DNA from: an uncultured Ignavibacteria bacterium
GTDB taxonomy: Bacteria > Bacteroidota > Ignavibacteria > Tepidaquicellales > Tepidaquicellaceae
DNA length: 57,520 nucleotides
Direction: 5' to 3'
Assembly (NCBI GenBank): GCA_937872315.1
Contig: CALMST010000158.1
Location: forward strand, 1 to 57,520
Below are positions 53,456 to 57,520 of this stretch, piece after piece; within the stretch, counting starts at the first letter, position 1, and each line of letters starts with the position of its first letter. The position numbers and the translations under genes were made by a program. The notes below the pieces were generated by a model. That model had not been told where the DNA came from and ran no database searches. It worked only from the letters and a program-made list of their open reading frames with translations.

Positions 53456-54469
53456 TTATTTTATTATATTTTCCCTCCATTGATATGGCCGGTAATCTGT
53501 TCCATTTTTCAATACTGCATAACTTACCTTTGCAATGTATCTGGTTATTTTGTTTTGTGCATGTTCACAACTGTAGCCATTCTGTAATAAGTATTCATAA
53601 TATTCACGTATGTCATTCTTTCCTCTTAAAGCTGCTTTAGTTGCTGTCTTGTAATGTTTCTTTAATAATTTATTGTGCCTTATCCGCTTTTTACCATAAC
53701 TTCTTCCTCCGCTGTCTTTCTGATGTTCCGCTAATCCGCAATATGCATAGTATTTATATTTGTTAGCAAATCTGGACGCATCTATTATCGTTGCAAATAT
53801 TCCTACCGATATTATTAATCCAATTCCAGATATTTTATCTAACTGCCTTATTACTTTGTTTTCTTTTCGTATCTTTATAAATACATCTTCAAACTCTTTC
53901 TTTGTTTGTGAAAAATGTTCTATTACTAAATTCTGCTTCAGTGTAATAAACTTCGTAAGTTCACTTTTTGATTGCAATTTCTCTTTCTTATGATCTTTTC
54001 CTTCAGCTCTGAATATTGCTGAACGCTGGTTCTGGATTCTGACGGATGAATTTACAAAATCTTCATATGTACTTACTAACTTTCGTATCTCATATGTTTT
54101 GTCCATGCTATGAAAGACTTCCTTTAACATACCACTTCTCAATAAAAAACAAAGTTTACCGGCATCATGCTTATCTGTCTTTGGACCTTCCTTTAGCAAA
54201 CTATTTCGATATGCATCACATATGATTATTTTATCTACGTGATCTTTTAACTCTACGTATAACCAGTGACTCGTTGTGGTTTCTTCTATTGTCAATATTT
54301 TTTTACCCTGACGTGATTTCAGATATTGCTTCATTATCTTTAGATCAGGTAAAATTGTGGTATGCTCAGGTTCAACACTTGTATCGCGCATTGATGCGAT
54401 AGCTACAATTTCCTGCGACCAATCTACTGCAATGTAGTGTTTATAAATTTCATTTTTTGTAATTTTCAT
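53456..54469 (-). CDS. IS110-family transposase (DEDD/serine recombinase)
   Basis: A 337-aa, apparently intact RNA-guided recombinase. The RuvC-like DEDD domain has the first Asp in YIAVDWSQ, the Glu in LTIEETTTSHW, and later Asp residues in KTDKHDAGKLC. The C-terminal Tnp domain has the SGIGLIISVGIFATI hairpin region and YAYCGLAEHQKDSGGRS, where the Ser is the expected catalytic nucleophile. ATG at 54469, with a purine-rich AAGGA upstream. Length is normal for the family. No frameshift, so the element may still move. Confidence 0.95.
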   Translation of the reverse strand: MKITKNEIYKHYIAVDWSQEIVAIASMRDTSVEPEHTTILPDLKIMKQYLKSRQGKKILTIEETTTSHWLYVELKDHVDKIIICDAYRNSLLKEGPKTDKHDAGKLCFLLRSGMLKEVFHSMDKTYEIRKLVSTYEDFVNSSVRIQNQRSAIFRAEGKDHKKEKLQSKSELTKFITLKQNLVIEHFSQTKKEFEDVFIKIRKENKVIRQLDKISGIGLIISVGIFATIIDASRFANKYKYYAYCGLAEHQKDSGGRSYGKKRIRHNKLLKKHYKTATKAALRGKNDIREYYEYLLQNGYSCEHAQNKITRYIAKVSYAVLKNGTDYRPYQWRENIIK

Positions 54470-54504
54470 TTTAGGGTTCCTTTCATTTTTGAAGTTCTAT
54501 TTTC

Positions 54505-54521
54505 TACCAATTTAATTGGTA
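54505..54521. repeat. Perfect palindrome in transposase 5' region
   Basis: TACCAAT-TTA-ATTGGTA, 7-bp arms, 36 bp upstream of the transposase start. It could be a promoter operator or part of the left-end noncoding RNA. Confidence 0.6.
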
Positions 54522-54547
54522 CTAACTCTTAATGAAAGTGAGCCCTT

Positions 54548-54708
54548 GTAAAAGAAGTAAAGAAAGATCACAAAGATATTACCCTGTTAAATAAAATGTT
54601 CTCTATATTGAGACCGAAAGTGAGCCCCATCATCAAGTAGCAAAAAAAATAAAATTTTTTTTGTGGGGAAAGGTATATACTTGACTTATTTGTTTATAGA
54701 CGTGTACT
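54548..54708 (-). repeat. 161-bp inverted repeat, right arm
   Basis: Reverse complement of 53102-53262. The 12-base word GAAAGTGAGCCC occurs within it (54616-54627) and again just inside the arm (54534-54545). Confidence 0.92.
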
Positions 54709-54789
54709 TAGATCAACCAATCAACACTCAAATCTAACTTTCAATAATCATCCATTAACTTTATTTTGAATAAAAATTTAAAATCATAC

Positions 54790-55899
54790 ATGAAAAAGCC
54801 ATACCCTCCAATATATTATTCCGATTATCTCCAGCTTGAAAAATTACTGACCAGCCAGCATCCAAAGAGTGATGAATACGGCCATCATGCTCACGATGAA
54901 ATGCTTTTTATTATTATTCACCAGGCATATGAACTCTGGTTCAAGCAGATCATACATGAACTTCTGTCAGTAAATGAAATGTTTCAGCATGATAATATTG
55001 ATGAAAAGAATATTGGAATTGCAATTTCCCGTCTAAGGAGAATTACCGTAATTCAGAAAGTTCTGATCGAACAGCTCAATGTCATAGAAACAATGACACC
55101 TCTGGATTTTCTTGAATTCAGGGATTTTCTGATCCCGGCTTCAGGATTTCAGAGCTATCAGTTCAGGATTATTGAAAACATGCTTGGATTAAATATTGAA
55201 AACAGGGTAAAGCTTGATAATAAGAATTACTATTCACTTGTATCTGATGAACATCAGAAGATGCTGCTCGAATCCCAGGATTCCGTTTCAATTTTTCAGG
55301 CAGTTGATAAATGGCTTTCAAGAATGCCTTTTATGAAGATAGAGAATTTTAATTTCTGGGAATATTATAAAAAGGCAATAATGGAAATGTCCGATGAAGA
55401 AAAAGAAATTATTATGAACAATCCGAGTCTTACGGATGAAAAACGTGAAAACCAACTGAAGATGTCTGAAGCAACCAGGGAAAAATATGTTGCTCTTCTC
55501 GATGAGGAAAAGCATAACGAACTCATGAAAAAAGGTGAAAGGAGTCTTTCATACCACGCAACTCTTGCGGCTTTATTTATTAATCTTTACAGAGATGAAC
55601 CGATACTTCATCTTCCATTCAGATTCCTGACTTATCTTGTTGACATAGACGAGAATTTTACCACATGGAGATACAAACACGCTCTGATGGTTCACAGAAT
55701 GATCGGAGCAAAAGTAGGAACTGGCGGATCTTCGGGGCATCATTATCTGATGCAGACTGCGGAGAAGCATAAAGTATTCAAGGATCTGTTTGATCTTCCG
55801 ACTTATCTGATACCAAGGTCAGCTTTACCGGAATTGCCGGAGGAGTTGAAGCTTAAACTTGGTTTTAGTTATGGATTGAATTTAGATGATTTAAAGTAA
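54790..55899 (+). CDS. kynA: Tryptophan 2,3-dioxygenase
   Basis: Heme enzyme converting L-tryptophan to N-formylkynurenine, the first step of the kynurenine pathway. About 369 aa from ATG 54790 (MKKPYPPIYYSDYLQLEKLL); an in-frame TTG at 54766 would add eight residues. The active-site His lies in HHAHDEMLFII, substrate-binding residues in HQAYELWFKQ and FRDFLIPASGFQSYQFR, the heme-ligand His in TWRYKHALMVHR, and the tryptophan-binding GTGGSSGHHYL motif is present. The IS110 right arm ends 82 bp upstream, so its promoter may have been altered by the insertion. Confidence 0.95.
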   Translation: MKKPYPPIYYSDYLQLEKLLTSQHPKSDEYGHHAHDEMLFIIIHQAYELWFKQIIHELLSVNEMFQHDNIDEKNIGIAISRLRRITVIQKVLIEQLNVIETMTPLDFLEFRDFLIPASGFQSYQFRIIENMLGLNIENRVKLDNKNYYSLVSDEHQKMLLESQDSVSIFQAVDKWLSRMPFMKIENFNFWEYYKKAIMEMSDEEKEIIMNNPSLTDEKRENQLKMSEATREKYVALLDEEKHNELMKKGERSLSYHATLAALFINLYRDEPILHLPFRFLTYLVDIDENFTTWRYKHALMVHRMIGAKVGTGGSSGHHYLMQTAEKHKVFKDLFDLPTYLIPRSALPELPEELKLKLGFSYGLNLDDLK

Positions 55900-55949
55900 T
55901 CTTCAAAAGATATACATTCATTAATTTCAAATAAATCAGAGAGGAAATC

Positions 55950-56894
55950 ATGGAATATATAGGTATTGTAATATTAGTATTTTTTATAATAATTACATTT
56001 TTAAAAACAGCAAGAGTGGTACCTCAAAAGAGCGCTTTTATAGTGGAAAGACTCGGTAAATATCACGCAACACTTGAAGCAGGATTTCATATCCTGATTC
56101 CGTTTGTTGATAAGGTTGCATATAAACATTCACTGAAGGAAATTGTAATGGATGTACCGCCTCAGTCTTGTATTACAAAAGATAATATCGCTGTGGAAGT
56201 TGACGGAGTTCTGTACTTTCAGGTAATGGACCCCATGAAAGCATCTTACGGAGTAAATGATTATTCATTTGCTTCAGTACAACTTGCTCAGACTACTATG
56301 AGAAGTGAGATAGGAAAAATGCAGCTTGATAAAACATTTGAAGAAAGAGAGATCATAAATGCTTCGATTGTAAACGCAATTGATAAAGCTTCAGATCCGT
56401 GGGGATTGAAAGTTATCAGATATGAAATCAAAAACATAAATCCGCCTGAGAGCATAAAGGATGCGATGGAAAAGCAAATGAGAGCAGAGCGTGAGAAACG
56501 CGCGCTGATCGCAGAATCAGAAGGAGATAAGCAAGCGAGAATTAACCGGGCGGAAGGTGAGAAGCAGGAAGCTATTGAAAGATCCGAAGGTGAAAAAATG
56601 AAAAGAATTAATGAGGCCGAAGGAAGATCGCAGGAGATTGAGAAAGTTGCTATGGCGACGGCTAAAGGTATCCGTGAAATTGCAATTGCAATTAATGACA
56701 GAGGTGGAATGGATGCTGTGAATCTGCGTATAGCCGAACAATATCTGAATGAATTCGGAAAGCTGGCACAGAAAAATAATACAATGATCATTCCGGGTAA
56801 CCTGAGTGATATCTCAGGAATGGTTGCATCGATCAGTAAAGTATTCAATACTATAAACCCCAAGGATCAGGAAGAAACTAATTTAAAACAATAA
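55950..56894 (+). CDS. SPFH/Band 7 (stomatin/paraslipin-like, QmcA family) protein
   Basis: A 314-aa membrane-anchored scaffold protein. One N-terminal membrane segment (GIVILVFFIIITFL) is followed by the SPFH domain (AFIVERLGKYHATLEAGFHI, FVDKVAYKHSLKEIVMDVPP) and a charged coiled coil (REKRALIAESEGDKQARINR and after), ending in a hydrophobic tail. These oligomers organise membrane microdomains. It is followed by an NfeD gene 18 bp on, the standard partnership. A GAGGAAA Shine-Dalgarno precedes the ATG. Confidence 0.93.
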   Translation: MEYIGIVILVFFIIITFLKTARVVPQKSAFIVERLGKYHATLEAGFHILIPFVDKVAYKHSLKEIVMDVPPQSCITKDNIAVEVDGVLYFQVMDPMKASYGVNDYSFASVQLAQTTMRSEIGKMQLDKTFEEREIINASIVNAIDKASDPWGLKVIRYEIKNINPPESIKDAMEKQMRAEREKRALIAESEGDKQARINRAEGEKQEAIERSEGEKMKRINEAEGRSQEIEKVAMATAKGIREIAIAINDRGGMDAVNLRIAEQYLNEFGKLAQKNNTMIIPGNLSDISGMVASISKVFNTINPKDQEETNLKQ

Positions 56895-56912
56895 GCAAAC
56901 CTAATTTTTGTT

Positions 56913-57353
56913 ATGGAAAACAGTTCAATCATATGGTTTATAGCCGGCATTTTTTTATTAATTGCAGAACTAATCATGCCGGGATTTGTAATTTTCTTTT
57001 TTGGAATTGGAGCGTTGATTACTTCTCTTCTGATATATATGTTTGATCTGAATTCGATTTTTATTCAGATGATAATTTTCATGGTTGTTTCTATCCTGTG
57101 TCTTGTACTTCTCAGAAGAATATTTACTAAATTATTTCAGGGAAAAGTAAGCGGGGATAAAGTACTTAAGGATGATTTCATTGGAAGAAAAGCAATTGTG
57201 ATAAATGAGATAAAACCTAATTCACTAAAAGGTAAAGTTGAAATAAACGGAACAAACTGGGAAGCGGATTCCGAGTTTTATATAGAAAAAGAAACAGTTG
57301 TTGAAATTACCGGAAGGAAAGATCTGACTTTAATTGTGAAACCCATAGATTAA
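56913..57353 (+). CDS. NfeD-family membrane protein
   Basis: A 146-aa protein with two or three N-terminal helices (IWFIAGIFLLIAELIMPGFV) and a C-terminal OB-like NfeD domain (FIGRKAIVINEIKPNSLKGK, EINGTNWEADSEF). This is the short form that partners SPFH proteins; here it sits directly behind one, so the pair probably forms one membrane complex. It lacks the ClpP-like domain of long NfeD. Confidence 0.92.
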   Translation: MENSSIIWFIAGIFLLIAELIMPGFVIFFFGIGALITSLLIYMFDLNSIFIQMIIFMVVSILCLVLLRRIFTKLFQGKVSGDKVLKDDFIGRKAIVINEIKPNSLKGKVEINGTNWEADSEFYIEKETVVEITGRKDLTLIVKPID

Positions 57354-57362
57354 AAAATATAA

Positions 57363-57520
57363 ATGAATATTGATTTAACAAACAAAAGAGCAATTGTCTG
57401 CGGAAGTTCTCAGGGAATTGGTAAAGCCACAGCATTACAATTCGCCGCTTCAGGCGCGAGTGTAATACTGATAGCGCGTAATGAAGACTCTCTGAGAAAA
57501 GTTTTACGGGAGCTCCCGGC
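57363..57520 (+). CDS. SDR-family oxidoreductase (5' part only)
   Basis: About 52 codons, cut by the window edge. MNIDLTNKRAIVCGSSQGIG shows the Rossmann strand and the G-x-x-x-G-x-G cofactor loop in a G-S-S-Q variant, followed by the second strand (GASVILIARNEDSL). Short-chain dehydrogenase/reductase. It starts 9 bp after the NfeD stop, so it may be co-transcribed. Confidence 0.88.
   Translation, partial: MNIDLTNKRAIVCGSSQGIGKATALQFAASGASVILIARNEDSLRKVLRELP

Larger units (their letters stand above)
53102..54708. mobile_element. IS110-family element enclosed by 161-bp perfect inverted repeats
   Basis: 1607 bp. A single minus-strand transposase (53456-54469) lies between inverted repeats of 161 bp with no mismatch. 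A TTA direct repeat (53100-53102, 54708-54710) flanks the inverted GTACACG ends. IS110 elements normally lack long terminal inverted repeats, so either the IS sits inside a second palindromic element or its end was duplicated. It lies between the T9SS array and the dioxygenase gene and interrupts no gene. Confidence 0.85.

Noticed and set aside
56288-56863. 191-aa minus-strand ORF opposite the Band 7 gene
   Set aside because: Exact shadow of a strongly coding Glu/Lys/Ala-rich coiled coil; composition gives a spurious open frame.

Overview
The window comes from an AT-rich bacterium of the Bacteroidota/Chlorobi group, most likely an Ignavibacteria-like lineage. The main evidence is the number of large secreted proteins that end in a type IX secretion (T9SS) sorting domain opening with N-Y-P-N-P-F-N-P or a close variant. 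Eleven such tails are encoded here. Taxonomy is inferred from these tails and from general gene content; no rRNA, tRNA or CRISPR array was seen.

Layout. 1-13.5 kb: a reprolysin-like metalloprotease and an FG-GAP protein (both T9SS cargo) flank a GT-C/TPR membrane protein, an aldehyde dehydrogenase, a scrambled partial duplication of a TPR / zinc-ribbon / OB-fold lipoprotein locus, and the GTPase Era. 14-20.5 kb: a MoxR-type AAA+ ATPase, a CBS protein, a broken DUF433 gene, an MDR oxidoreductase, an M48 protease, a Yip1-like protein and NadD. 20.5-28 kb: a minus-strand polysaccharide operon with a flippase fused to a glycosyltransferase, four GT2 genes and one GT4 gene, several with non-ATG starts. 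28-36 kb: PrsW, a biotin carboxylase/BCCP pair, a multicopper oxidase with a T9SS tail, and an alpha-glucan phosphorylase. 36-53 kb: a plus-strand array of T9SS cargo (lysyl-endopeptidase-like protease, two Asp-box/sialidase-like paralogues, three Ycf48-like paralogues, an M6-like protease and a 5'-truncated copy of it). 53-54.7 kb: an IS110-family transposase inside perfect 161-bp inverted repeats. 54.8-57.5 kb: tryptophan 2,3-dioxygenase, a stomatin/NfeD pair and the start of an SDR gene.

How it fits together. The window mixes housekeeping genes (era, nadD, carboxylase, phosphorylase) with surface-oriented functions: export-tagged hydrolases and adhesin-like beta-propellers, and an operon for building a surface polysaccharide. 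The T9SS array shows active remodelling. Tail domains appear swapped between unrelated passengers, one cargo gene has lost its 5' half, one is cut from its sorting tail by an in-frame amber codon, and one has ATT where homologues have ATG.

Most noteworthy for follow-up: the IS110 element enclosed by 161-bp perfect inverted repeats with a 3-bp TTA direct repeat outside; a 15-codon micro-ORF with a strong Shine-Dalgarno kept at 110/111 identity behind two diverged paralogues; the amber-split M6 protease; and two genes whose reading frames begin at ATT. Isolated start or stop changes could also be assembly errors, so read-level checks come first.
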